A stretch of 64,000 nucleotides of DNA, taken from NCBI RefSeq assembly GCF_900099825.1, contig NZ_LT629693.1, forward strand, positions 1,054,001 to 1,118,000, written 5' to 3'. The notes beneath the pieces were generated by a model, which was not told the DNA's origin, did not search any database, and saw only the letters and a list, made by a program, of their open reading frames with translations. The position numbers were made by a program, and so were the translations under genes. The DNA is from Bradyrhizobium ottawaense. GTDB lineage: Bacteria; Pseudomonadota; Alphaproteobacteria; Rhizobiales; Xanthobacteraceae. Shown one piece after another: positions 33,615 to 44,312 of this stretch (its first letter is position 1; each line of letters begins with the position of its first letter).

Positions 33615-34949
33615 TCAGGTTTTAGCTTGCCCGGACGCCGGAGGCAAAGCACCGGCAGCGTCCGCAAGCGGCGGATTCAGGATGTGCCAGACCAGCCCCG
33701 CCACCAGCAGGACCGTGGCCGCGAGATTGTTGCCGTAGGCCTGCAGATCGTTCGGGAACACCGGCAACGACAGGCACATCAGCAAACCCGCCACGGCCAG
33801 CAATAGCCATGTGCCGGTCCTGACCTTGGCGCGCGGATCGTAGGCGGCCCGATGGATCAGAACGGTCATCGGGAAGAACAGCCACATGAAGTAATACTGG
33901 CGCGCCAGCGGCGTCGCCGCCGTCATCAGGCAGAACAGGATGCCGATTTCCTCGGCATCCGACCGTTCCGTCCGGCGCGAAGCCTTTGGCATGACTGCGA
34001 CATAGCCGAGCCCGATCAGAAGCGAGATCACCAGCACCAAAAGGTTCGCGGTCTTGAAATCGAGATTGACGATATTCATGGTGCGGACGGGTTTGGCCGG
34101 ATTGTCCTGGTTGTAATTGATCGGCCGCGTCAGCCGGTGCGTCATCGCGATGATCGACTGGTTGACCCACGACCAGTTCTGCTCGTCGCGCTGTCCGAAC
34201 CCCTTCTCCGAACTCGACCCCACCATGCCCTGGTACCAGGTCTTCAATTCATGGGCGTTGCGCTCGAAGCCGCGGAACGGCGCCGGCAGCACGAACAGAA
34301 ACACGCCGATAAAAACCAGCATGCTCGCGGCCGCCGCCCACTGCCTACGCCAGACCAGATACGGCAACACCGCGACTGGAAACACCTTGATCGCGGTGGC
34401 GAGCGCGAACATGCTCCCCGCCATCCAGTTGCGGTTGTCCCGCAACAGCCAGAAGCCGTACAGCATCAGCGCCAGCAGCACGAGGTTCGGCTGCCCGAGG
34501 TCGAACATGTCGAAGACAAAGGTGACGGTGACGAAGCCCGGCAGTGCGAACAGCCACGGGCCCGGTGTGCGCCCCGATCCCGTCATTGCATTGGCGAACT
34601 GCGCGGTCATCCACCAGGCGACGACATTGAGCAGCGACAGGCAGAGATAGAGCGGTATCTTGCCGAAGAAGCTCGGTATCGCCAGCAGCACCGCCGACAG
34701 CGGCGGATAGATGAATTCGAAATAATCGGTAGGGTTATCCGGATAGAGATTTTTGCCTTGCAGCACCTGCTGCCCGGCCCAGAACCACAGCGGATAGTCC
34801 TTGCTCTTGCCATGGCCCCAGATTTCCGGGACCAGCACGTCGGCCGTCAGCGCCACGCAGCAGAGCAGAAACAGGATATCGATCGGCGCCCGCAGCGATG
34901 GCCATCTCAGCGCGGGTCCGTTCCGGAAGTCGGAAGAATCTTTGGACAT
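33615..34949 (-). CDS. Glycosyltransferase family 87 (DUF2029) membrane protein
   Basis: A 444-residue membrane protein with about ten hydrophobic segments, matching GT87. The first large loop has DYPLWFWAGQQVLQGKNLYP and EFIYPPLSAVLLA, typical of the group, which is related to polyprenyl-phosphate-mannose-dependent mannosyltransferases. It should glycosylate a lipid or polymer outside the membrane. The start codon shares one base with the stop of the HerA-like gene (TGATG), so the two are translationally coupled. Acceptor unknown. Confidence 0.87.
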   Translation of the reverse strand: MSKDSSDFRNGPALRWPSLRAPIDILFLLCCVALTADVLVPEIWGHGKSKDYPLWFWAGQQVLQGKNLYPDNPTDYFEFIYPPLSAVLLAIPSFFGKIPLYLCLSLLNVVAWWMTAQFANAMTGSGRTPGPWLFALPGFVTVTFVFDMFDLGQPNLVLLALMLYGFWLLRDNRNWMAGSMFALATAIKVFPVAVLPYLVWRRQWAAAASMLVFIGVFLFVLPAPFRGFERNAHELKTWYQGMVGSSSEKGFGQRDEQNWSWVNQSIIAMTHRLTRPINYNQDNPAKPVRTMNIVNLDFKTANLLVLVISLLIGLGYVAVMPKASRRTERSDAEEIGILFCLMTAATPLARQYYFMWLFFPMTVLIHRAAYDPRAKVRTGTWLLLAVAGLLMCLSLPVFPNDLQAYGNNLAATVLLVAGLVWHILNPPLADAAGALPPASGQAKT

Positions 34950-36577
34950 CAGCGCCGCAGCAACCCGCCGAGCGCGCCCCGCACCAGCGCGCGGCCGACC
35001 GAGCCGCCGAGCGCGCCGCCGACCGACTTGCCGAGATCGGCCACGACGCCGCCGACCACCTTGTTGGTGACGGTGCGGGTGACGTTCCTGGCGATGATCT
35101 GGCCGGTCGACATCCTGCCGCGCGAAACATTGGTGCCGAAGATGGTGCCGACGATCGCGCCGATCTGGCCGAGGATTCCACCACCGCCTCCGCCGCCGCC
35201 ATCCGATCCATCCGGATGCGCCGCCGTTCCGGCGATGCGCTTCTGGATCATCTCATAGGCGGACTCGGCGTCGATCGCGGTGTCGTATTTGCCCTTCACC
35301 GGGCTGTTGTTCATGATCGCCTTGCGTTCGTCCGGCGTGATCGGCCCGATCCGCCCGGTCGGCGGCCGGACCATGATGCGCTCGACCATCGCCGGCGTGC
35401 CGCCGCCCTCGAGGAACGACACCAGCGCCTCGCCCTTGCCGAGCTCCATGATGACACGGGCGGTATCGAGCTTCGGGTTGGGCCGGAAGGTTTGCGCCGC
35501 GGCTTGGACCGCCTTCTGGTCGCGCGGGGTGAAGGCGCGCAGCGCATGCTGGACGCGGTTGCCCATCTGCGCGAGCACTTTGTCCGGCACGTCGATCGGG
35601 TTTTGCGTGACGAAATAGACGCCGACGCCCTTGGAGCGGATCAGGCGGACCACCTGCTCGATCTTGTCCATCAGCGCCTTCGGCGCATCGGTGAACAACA
35701 GATGCGCCTCGTCGAAAAAGAACACCAGTTTGGGTTTGGGCAGGTCGCCGGCCTCCGGCAGCTCTTCGAACAGCTCAGACAGCATCCACAACAGGAAGGT
35801 GGCGTAGAGCCGCGGGCTCTGCATCAGCTTGTCCGCGACCAGGATATTGACCATGCCGCGGCCGTCGCTGTCGGTTCGCATGAAATCCTTCAGCGTCAGC
35901 GCCGGCTCGCCGAAGAATTTGGCGCCGCCCTGGTTTTCCAGCACCAGAAGCTGGCGCTGGATGGTGCCGACGGTCGCCTTGGTGACGTTGCCGTAGCCCT
36001 GCGCGGCCTTCCGGATCGACGCCAGCGGGTCCTCGCCGTCATCGGGGCCCCTCTTGCCGGTATCGGGCACGATCGCATCGAGCAGCGCCCGCATGTCCTT
36101 CATGTCGATCAGCGTCAGGCCGCTTTCATCCGCAACACGGAATGCGACGTTGAGCACGCCTTCCTGCACGTCATTGAGATCGAGCATCCGCGACAGCAGC
36201 AGCGGCCCCATTTCGGTGACGGTGGCGCGGACCGGGTGGCCCTGCTCGCCGAACACGTCCCAGAACACGGTCGAGAACTGGTCGGGCTGGAAGGTCAGGC
36301 CCATGTCGCCGGCCCGCTTGACGATAAAGTCCTTGGCCTCGCCGATTTCGGAGATCCCGGAGAGGTCGCCCTTGATGTCGGCGGCGAAAACGGGAACGCC
36401 GGCACGCGCAAAACCTTCCGCCATCACCTGCAACGACACCGTCTTGCCGGTTCCGGTCGCGCCGGTGACAAGACCATGCCGATTGGCGAGTGCGAGCGTC
36501 AGCCAGGCTGCTTCGTCACCCTTGCCGATAAAAATCTTCTCGTCGGTGTCGGCCGTCTTGTTATCGGAGGTCGCCAT
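34949..36577 (-). CDS. HerA-like ATPase (DUF853 helicase family)
   Basis: A 542-residue P-loop ATPase of the HerA/FtsK superfamily, DUF853 branch. Walker A is GATGTGKT (residues 39-46) and Walker B FFFDEAH with DEAH at 289-292; QNPIDVPDKVLAQMGNRVQHALRAF follows as in relatives, here cited by its first part. The C-terminus is a Gly-rich stretch and a hydrophobic, Gly/Val-rich tail that may touch the membrane. The cellular role is not established; DNA-processing functions are inferred for the family. ATG at 36577 has AGAGGCG upstream. First gene of an operon with GT87. Confidence 0.9.
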   Translation of the reverse strand: MATSDNKTADTDEKIFIGKGDEAAWLTLALANRHGLVTGATGTGKTVSLQVMAEGFARAGVPVFAADIKGDLSGISEIGEAKDFIVKRAGDMGLTFQPDQFSTVFWDVFGEQGHPVRATVTEMGPLLLSRMLDLNDVQEGVLNVAFRVADESGLTLIDMKDMRALLDAIVPDTGKRGPDDGEDPLASIRKAAQGYGNVTKATVGTIQRQLLVLENQGGAKFFGEPALTLKDFMRTDSDGRGMVNILVADKLMQSPRLYATFLLWMLSELFEELPEAGDLPKPKLVFFFDEAHLLFTDAPKALMDKIEQVVRLIRSKGVGVYFVTQNPIDVPDKVLAQMGNRVQHALRAFTPRDQKAVQAAAQTFRPNPKLDTARVIMELGKGEALVSFLEGGGTPAMVERIMVRPPTGRIGPITPDERKAIMNNSPVKGKYDTAIDAESAYEMIQKRIAGTAAHPDGSDGGGGGGGGILGQIGAIVGTIFGTNVSRGRMSTGQIIARNVTRTVTNKVVGGVVADLGKSVGGALGGSVGRALVRGALGGLLRR

Positions 36578-36934
36578 CACATCGCCTCTTCGCATGCATC
36601 AGGGAGGTTCGGTTGCCCGTCGACACAATCATATCGCATCCCTGCCGTCGATTGAAACCGTTGGCGGGATATCTACGACGCCCCAGAGCCCGCGCGTCTC
36701 ATACTTTTTTCCGAGCCAAGTCCTTTTTTCCGAGCCAAGTCGCAAAACCGGTGGCGCGGTGCGGCAAATGAGCGTGAATCCGGAGCCCACTCTTGCATTG
36801 CTGCAACACTTGCGGCGCGATCTAGAACCAAAGTCGCCTTGGTGTGTGCGGATCGCTTGTATTTCACATCGTGGACGCTCAAGATCATTTTACAAGTACG
36901 CGACCCGGTAAAACCGGCTGAGGGCGGGGGCCAT
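36578..36934. other. Intergenic region with 19-base tandem duplication
   Basis: 357 bases between divergent genes. The unit CTTTTTTCCGAGCCAAGTC occurs twice without a gap (36704-36722 and 36723-36741). The rest carries no supported gene; promoters of the HerA-like gene and of the DUF2267 gene should lie here. Confidence 0.7.
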
Positions 36935-37300
36935 ATGGACGAATTGATTGGAACGCTGGCCAACAAGGCCGGCATTGACGACGCTGTCGCGGAAAAAACC
37001 ATCGGCATCGTTCTGGGTTTCCTCCGCAACGAGGGCCCTTCCGACAAGGTTCAGGCTCTGATCGACCAGATCCCGGGTGCCGAAGCCGCGATCGCAGCCT
37101 CGAGCAGCAACAGCGGCCTCTCCAGGCTAATGGGCGGCGGCCTGATGGCGCTCGGTACCAAGTTGATGGCGCTTGGCCTCGGCATGAACCAGATTCAGAA
37201 CGTCGCGCGTGAACTTTTTCGGTTCGGCCGCGACAAAATCGGAGCGGAGAAAATGGGCGAGATCATCTCGGGGACACCGGGCCTTAGCCAGTTCGCCTAA
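36935..37300 (+). CDS. DUF2267-like domain protein
   Basis: A 121-residue protein starting MDELIGTLANKAGIDDAVAEK, with GIVLGFLRNEGPSDKVQALIDQIPGAE (cited in part) and a glycine-rich middle (MGGGLMALGTKLMALGLG). It matches the small DUF2267/DUF937-like rhizobial group; the role is unknown. The ATG at 36935 follows GAGGGCGGGGG and starts the recognisable sequence. Probably cytoplasmic or membrane-associated through the Gly/Leu segment. Confidence 0.75.
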   Translation: MDELIGTLANKAGIDDAVAEKTIGIVLGFLRNEGPSDKVQALIDQIPGAEAAIAASSSNSGLSRLMGGGLMALGTKLMALGLGMNQIQNVARELFRFGRDKIGAEKMGEIISGTPGLSQFA

Positions 37301-37354
37301 AGCACCCTTTCTGACGCAGGTCCGGCTTCAGCACATTCTATTGCATCGAGTAAC

Positions 37355-37762
37355 ATGACATATCCCCTCTCCGCGATCGAAGGCCTTAGCGCCTACTCCG
37401 CCTCGAAGCTGAAATCGCTCGGCATTCGTACCACCGATGCGCTGCTCGAAGCCGCTCGCACCGTCAAGGGACGCAAGGCGCTCGCAACCAAGACCGGGAT
37501 CAGCGAGCAGCAGCTGCTCGAATGGGCCAACTTCTCCGACTACATGCGCATTCCCGGGATGGGCAAGGCCAAGGTCGGGCTGGTGCGCGCGGCCGGCGTC
37601 ACCACCGTGCGTGAATTGGCGCTGCGCAATCCGGCACGGCTGGCCCAGAACATCAAAGACGTCAACACCAAGCGCCGGCTGGTCCGCGTGCTGCCCTCGG
37701 AAAGATCGGTCGAGCAACTGATCGAGCAGGCGCGCAAGCTGGCGCCGAAAATCAGCTACTGA
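37355..37762 (+). CDS. DUF4332 domain-containing protein
   Basis: A 135-residue protein built of two helix-hairpin-helix-like repeats (IEGLSAYSASKLKSLGIRTTDALL and MRIPGMGKAKVGLVRAAGVTTVREL). This is the DUF4332 pattern related to the DNA-binding HhH fold of ligases and RNA polymerase alpha. Nucleic-acid binding is likely but the partner is unknown. It lies 54 bases downstream of the DUF2267-like gene and 82 upstream of folP. Confidence 0.82.
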   Translation: MTYPLSAIEGLSAYSASKLKSLGIRTTDALLEAARTVKGRKALATKTGISEQQLLEWANFSDYMRIPGMGKAKVGLVRAAGVTTVRELALRNPARLAQNIKDVNTKRRLVRVLPSERSVEQLIEQARKLAPKISY

Positions 37763-37844
37763 GAGCTGAAAAGCCGCTCGGGCTAGCGTCCACGGCCCCC
37801 TCTCCTGCCTTGACTCGCTGACGCGGACCGCGCAAAGCCACCGC

Positions 37845-38723
37845 ATGATCGCAACCATTTCCAGACCCGCCAGGGAGCCGAACGCGGCGGCCGGGCCGAC
37901 CGGAGATTCCGTGCTGTCAGCGCTGCTGTCCCGCTCCTATCCAGCCGTGATGGGCGTCCTGAACGTGACGCCCGATTCCTTCTCGGACGGCGGGCAGTTT
38001 GCAGCCCCCGAGCGCGCGCTGGCGCAGGCCCGCAAGATGGTCGCCGAGGGCGCCGACATCATCGACATCGGCGCCGAATCCACCCGGCCCTATGGCTCGG
38101 AGCCGATCGGCGCCGAGGAAGAGTTGAACCGCCTGCGCGAGGTGCTGCCCGAGGTCGTAGCACTGGACGTTCCGGTATCGATCGACAGCATGAAATCATC
38201 GGTCGTGGCCTGGGCGCTCGACCAGGGCGCCCGCATCGCCAACGACGTCTGGGGCCTGCAGCGCGACCCCGATATGGCCGGCCTCGTCGCGGCGCGCCGG
38301 GTGCCCGTCATCATCATGCACAACCGCGACCGCGCCGATCCCGCCATCGACATCATGAAGGATGTCGCGGACTTCTTCGCCCGCTCGCTCGAGACAGCCG
38401 CCAGGGCCGGAATTTCACCAGACAATATCGTGCTCGACCCCGGCATCGGTTTCGGCAAGACGCCGGAGCAGAGCATGACGGTGCTGGCGCGGCTCAGTGA
38501 ACTCGCCTCATCGGGCCTGCCGCTGCTGGTCGGAGCCTCGCGCAAGCGCTTCATCAGCACGGTGACGCCGTCGGAGCCGCATCAGCGGCTCGGCGGCTCG
38601 ATTGCCGCGCATCTGGTCGCGGCCCAGAACGGGGCGCGGATCATCCGGGCCCATGACGTCGCGGAAACCGTCCAGGCGCTGCGCGTCACGGCGGCCATCA
38701 GGGAATTCGGAAAGCAGAAATGA
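37845..38723 (+). CDS. folP: Dihydropteroate synthase
   Basis: A 292-residue enzyme that joins 6-hydroxymethyl-7,8-dihydropterin diphosphate and p-aminobenzoate to dihydropteroate in folate synthesis; the target of sulfonamides. The TIM-barrel motifs are plain: GVLNVTPDSFSDGG (about residues 37-50), IDIGAESTRP, SIDSMKSSV, LDPGIGFGK, LVGASRKRFI and IRAHDVAE. The N-terminal 35 residues are an extension of low conservation. The stop overlaps folB in an ATGA, so folP-folB-folK form one operon. Confidence 0.97.
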   Translation: MIATISRPAREPNAAAGPTGDSVLSALLSRSYPAVMGVLNVTPDSFSDGGQFAAPERALAQARKMVAEGADIIDIGAESTRPYGSEPIGAEEELNRLREVLPEVVALDVPVSIDSMKSSVVAWALDQGARIANDVWGLQRDPDMAGLVAARRVPVIIMHNRDRADPAIDIMKDVADFFARSLETAARAGISPDNIVLDPGIGFGKTPEQSMTVLARLSELASSGLPLLVGASRKRFISTVTPSEPHQRLGGSIAAHLVAAQNGARIIRAHDVAETVQALRVTAAIREFGKQK

Positions 38724-39091
38724 CCGATACGATCTTCATCACCGGCGTCGTGATTCATGCCCGCCATGGCGTGATGGAACATGAGACCGAAGTCGGCCAG
38801 CGCTTCGTGATCGATCTCGAGCTCGCTGCCGATCTGTCGGAATCCTCGCACACCGATCGCCTCGCCGACACCGTGTCCTATTCCAACGTGGTCGCGACCG
38901 CGACCGCGGCGTTCAAGCATACCAACTACAAGCTCCTGGAGCGCGCGGCCGGCGCCGTTGCCGAGGCGGTGCTGGCGGCATTTCCGCGCGTCAGCGCAGT
39001 CAAGGTCACCGTGCACAAGCCGCACGCGCCGATCGCCGCGATCTTTGAGGATGTCGGCGTCGTGCTAACCCGCAAGCGGCAAGCGCCCTGA
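38720..39091 (+). CDS. folB: Dihydroneopterin aldolase
   Basis: A 123-residue enzyme converting 7,8-dihydroneopterin into 6-hydroxymethyl-7,8-dihydropterin and glycolaldehyde. The conserved start GVVIHARHGVMEHETEVGQRF, the SYSNVV region, the LLERAA block and the ending VTVHKPHAPI all match, and the length is normal. It is translationally coupled to folP by the ATGA overlap and lies one base before folK. Confidence 0.96.
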   Translation: MTDTIFITGVVIHARHGVMEHETEVGQRFVIDLELAADLSESSHTDRLADTVSYSNVVATATAAFKHTNYKLLERAAGAVAEAVLAAFPRVSAVKVTVHKPHAPIAAIFEDVGVVLTRKRQAP

Positions 39092-39092
39092 T

Positions 39093-39584
39093 ATGGCTGA
39101 TGTGCTGATCGCGCTCGGTGGCAATGTCGGCGACGTTCGCACGACATTCGGCAAGGCAATTTCCAACATCTGCGGCATGACGCAGGCGGCCCTCGTGGCG
39201 CGGTCGTCGGATTACGCCACGCCGCCCTGGGGCGACGAGGCGCAGGATACCTTTGTCAACGCCTGCATCGAAATCGACACCAGCCTCGACCCGCATGCGC
39301 TGTTGTTCACGCTGCACAAGATCGAGAAGAAGTTCGGCCGCGACCGCGCCCATGAGCGGCACTGGGGCCCGCGCACCCTCGACCTCGATCTGATCGCTTA
39401 TGACGACGTCAAAATCGACAAACCCGAGCTGACGCTGCCGCATCCAAGGCTGTTCGAGCGCGCCTTCGTGCTGGTGCCGCTCGCCGAGATTGTGCCCGAC
39501 CGTATCATTGCGGGACGCCGCGTCGCCGAGGCATTGGCCGGGCTTTCGACCGAAGGTATCCAGCGGTTACCGGACCTCGATTGA
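39093..39584 (+). CDS. folK: 2-amino-4-hydroxy-6-hydroxymethyldihydropteridine pyrophosphokinase
   Basis: A 163-residue HPPK that transfers diphosphate from ATP to 6-hydroxymethyl-7,8-dihydropterin. Hallmarks are IALGGNVGD at the start, the pterin-site region QDTFVNACIEIDT, and the signature RHWGPRTLDLDLIAYDD with the two magnesium-binding Asp, followed by LPHPRLFERAFVLVPLAEI. It completes the three consecutive steps of the folate branch encoded here. 84 bases separate it from the mutase gene. Confidence 0.97.
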   Translation: MADVLIALGGNVGDVRTTFGKAISNICGMTQAALVARSSDYATPPWGDEAQDTFVNACIEIDTSLDPHALLFTLHKIEKKFGRDRAHERHWGPRTLDLDLIAYDDVKIDKPELTLPHPRLFERAFVLVPLAEIVPDRIIAGRRVAEALAGLSTEGIQRLPDLD

Positions 39585-39668
39585 CCCAAAACAACCGTTT
39601 GGCTTGGCGGTCGCCCCGTGGCAATTTCCGGCCCGACACAGGAAGCGCTTCAGGGAACGATGGGCCGG

Positions 39669-41531
39669 ATGACCACGACAGATGAGCTGAAATTGGCCGC
39701 GGATTTTGCCCCGGCAACCTACGACGACTGGCGCAAGCTGGTCGACGGGGTGCTGAAGGGCGCGCCGTTCGAGAAACTGGTCAGCAAGACCGCCGACGGA
39801 TTGAAGATCAATCCGATCTATCGCCGCGCGGAAGGTGCCGCGCCGGTCGCCGGCCGCGCCGCCGCCGCACCCTGGCAAGTCCTGCAGCGGATCGATCATC
39901 CCGATGCCAAGGCGGCCAATGCACAGGCGCTGCACGATCTGGAAAACGGCGCCACCGGGCTTGCGCTGGTCTTCCCCGGCTCCAATGCCTCCCATGGCTT
40001 CGGGCTGGAGCCGACGGCGGAAGCCGTCGAACAGGTGCTCGACAGCGTCTTCCTCGATGCCGGCATCGGCATCGAACTTCAGGTTGGTCCGCAGTCGCGG
40101 ATGGCCGCCATTCATGTCGCCGAATATATCAAGCGAAGGGGTCTCGATCCTGCGGCCTGTGACATCCGCTTCGGTCTTGATCCGCTCGGGGCCTGCACCG
40201 CGTGGGGCCGCAGCCCCTTCACGTGGGCCGAGATCGTGCCGGCGTTGTCGAACGCCGTCCGCGGCCTTGCCGCGATGGGCTTCAGGGGTCCGTTCGTTGC
40301 CGCCGATGGGCGGTTGATTCACAATGCCGGCGGATCGGAAGTGCAGGAGCTGGCCTTCGTGCTCGCGTCCGGCGTCGCCTATCTGCGCGCGATCGAAGCC
40401 TCCGGCGTGGCGCTGGAAGATGCGCAAGGCATGGTCTATGCGCGGCTTGCCGCCGATGCCGATCAATTCCTGACGCTGGCGAAATTCCGCGCGCTGCGGC
40501 TGTTGTGGGCGCGAATCGAAGCGGCCTGCGGTCTTGCGCCGAAGCCGCTGTTCGTCGCCGCCGACACCGCATGGCGGATGCAGACACAGCGCGATCCCTA
40601 CGTGAACATGCTGCGCGCGACGATGGCGACCTTCTCCGCCGGGCTCGGCGGCGCCAACGCCATCACCGTGTTGCCGCATACGCTGGCGCGCGGCCTGCCC
40701 GACCCGTTTGCCAGACGTGCCGCGCGCAACACCCAACTGGTGCTGCTGGAAGAATCCAACCTCGCAAAGGTGTCCGATCCGGCCGCCGGCTCCGGCGGCA
40801 TCGAGACATTGACCAGGCAGCTTTGCGAAGCCGCCTGGAAGCTGTTCCAGGAAATCGAAAAGGCCGGCGGCCTGTTCGCCTCGCTCGAACAAGGCCTGCT
40901 CCAGCGCAAGGTGGCCGCCACGCGGGCGGTGCGCGAAACCAATATTGCCAAACGACGCGACGTGCTGACCGGCGCCAGCGAATTTCCGAACCTGCACGAG
41001 GCCGACGTCGCGGTGCTGGAGGCGCGGCCGGTGGTGCTGCCGCCCTATGGCGAGCCGAAAATCAAGTTCGGCGGACTGCCGCCGATGCGGCTGGCGGCGC
41101 CGTTCGAAGCCTTGCGCGACAAGTCGGACGCGCGGCTCAAGGCCAAGGGGGCGCGGCCCAAAATATTCCTCGCCAATCTCGGAACGGCTGCCGACTTCAC
41201 CGCGCGCGCCGCCTTTGCCAAGAGCTTTTTCGAAACCGGCGGCATCGAGGCGCTCGACACCGAGGGCTTTGCCGATCCGGCCGCCCTTGCCGCGGCGTTC
41301 AAGGCATCCGGCGCGGACACGGCGTGTCTGTGTTCATCCGACAAGGTCTATGGCGGGCACGCTGTCGCGGCGGCCCAGGCCCTTAAAGCGGCCGGCGCCC
41401 AACATATCTATCTGGCAGGCCGGCCCGGCGAGCAGGAGGAAGCGCTGCGCGGCGCAGGCGTCGGCGATTTCATCTTCGCCGGCGGCGATGCGCTGGCGAT
41501 GCTGAAGGATGCCTGGCAGCGGATGGAGTGA
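39669..41531 (+). CDS. mutA: Methylmalonyl-CoA mutase small subunit
   Basis: A 620-residue small (beta) subunit of the B12-dependent mutase that interconverts methylmalonyl-CoA and succinyl-CoA. It has the mutase TIM-barrel (TWAEIVPALSNAVRGL, RDPYVNMLRATMATFSAGLGGANAI in part) and a C-terminal flavodoxin-like domain. That domain lacks the DxHxxG cobalamin motif (the corresponding stretch reads FLANLGTAADF), as expected for the non-catalytic subunit. The start is uncertain between 39660 and 39669; the latter gives the family N-terminus MTTTDELKL. It works with the large subunit at 42041. Confidence 0.94.
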   Translation: MTTTDELKLAADFAPATYDDWRKLVDGVLKGAPFEKLVSKTADGLKINPIYRRAEGAAPVAGRAAAAPWQVLQRIDHPDAKAANAQALHDLENGATGLALVFPGSNASHGFGLEPTAEAVEQVLDSVFLDAGIGIELQVGPQSRMAAIHVAEYIKRRGLDPAACDIRFGLDPLGACTAWGRSPFTWAEIVPALSNAVRGLAAMGFRGPFVAADGRLIHNAGGSEVQELAFVLASGVAYLRAIEASGVALEDAQGMVYARLAADADQFLTLAKFRALRLLWARIEAACGLAPKPLFVAADTAWRMQTQRDPYVNMLRATMATFSAGLGGANAITVLPHTLARGLPDPFARRAARNTQLVLLEESNLAKVSDPAAGSGGIETLTRQLCEAAWKLFQEIEKAGGLFASLEQGLLQRKVAATRAVRETNIAKRRDVLTGASEFPNLHEADVAVLEARPVVLPPYGEPKIKFGGLPPMRLAAPFEALRDKSDARLKAKGARPKIFLANLGTAADFTARAAFAKSFFETGGIEALDTEGFADPAALAAAFKASGADTACLCSSDKVYGGHAVAAAQALKAAGAQHIYLAGRPGEQEEALRGAGVGDFIFAGGDALAMLKDAWQRME

Positions 41532-41533
41532 AC

Positions 41534-41998
41534 ATGACCGAGGCAAGCAAAACCGTTCTGACCGGCGGCTGCCAGTGCGGCGCGATTCGCTTTGCCGTAT
41601 CAGGCGCGCCGGCCAGGATCAGCATCTGTCATTGCCGGATGTGCCAGAAAGCCTCGGGCGCGCCGTTCGCCTCGTTTGCCGATATCGAACATGCGGACTT
41701 TAGCTGGACCCGCGGCCAGCCGGCCGCGTTCAAATCCTCCTCGATCGCCGAGCGCGACTTCTGCCGGGATTGCGGCACGCCATTGAGTTTCCGCCGCATC
41801 GACGGCCCCCGGATCGAGATCATGACCGGCACCTTCGACCGGCCCGACCGGCTGGTTCCGACCCGGCAATATGGAACCGAATCCCGGCTCGGCTGGGTGG
41901 TCGGCATCTCCAACCTGCCGAGCCAGACGACCACACAGAATTACGGTCCGGAAAAGATGGGCGGGATCGTCAGCCACCAGCACCCGGATCATGATTAG
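41534..41998 (+). CDS. GFA (CENP-V/glutathione-dependent formaldehyde-activating) domain protein
   Basis: A 154-residue zinc protein of the GFA/CENP-V fold. The cysteine pattern is complete: GGCQCG, CHCRMC and CRDCGT. Named after formaldehyde-activating enzyme, but most family members have no proven reaction. It begins three bases after the mutase small-subunit stop with GGATGGAG as ribosome site, and 42 bases before the large subunit. It therefore sits inside the mutase operon. Whether it serves the mutase pathway or is a passenger is open. Confidence 0.9.
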   Translation: MTEASKTVLTGGCQCGAIRFAVSGAPARISICHCRMCQKASGAPFASFADIEHADFSWTRGQPAAFKSSSIAERDFCRDCGTPLSFRRIDGPRIEIMTGTFDRPDRLVPTRQYGTESRLGWVVGISNLPSQTTTQNYGPEKMGGIVSHQHPDHD

Positions 41999-42040
41999 AG
42001 TTGGTGAGCATCGACCGCCACATATGCTAGAATGGGTACC

Positions 42041-44197
<2,157 letters not shown>

Positions 44198-44216
44198 TTG
44201 GGGTGATAGGCTGACG

Positions 44217-44246
44217 TCTTCGAATGCCTACGGCATTCGTCGAACC
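44217..44246. other. Hairpin behind the mutase gene
   Basis: CGAATGCC (44221-44228) pairs perfectly with GGCATTCG (44232-44239) around a TAC loop, and flanking TTCGA/TCGAA extends it. There is no T-run, so it is either a repeat remnant or an RNA-stabilising 3' structure. Confidence 0.5.
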
Positions 44247-44312
44247 TTGCGCGTAACTCATGCGACAAATGATCGAAAGCGCATCTCATCACCTCATCGC
44301 GATTATTGCTCC

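Noticed and set aside
34898..36655. 585-codon plus-strand frame opposite the HerA-like ATPase
   Set aside because: Antisense shadow; the minus strand has clear Walker A and B motifs.
39593..39668. Cobalamin riboswitch before the B12-dependent mutase genes
   Set aside because: The gap of 84 bases between folK and mutA is too short and has no B12-box-like sequence.
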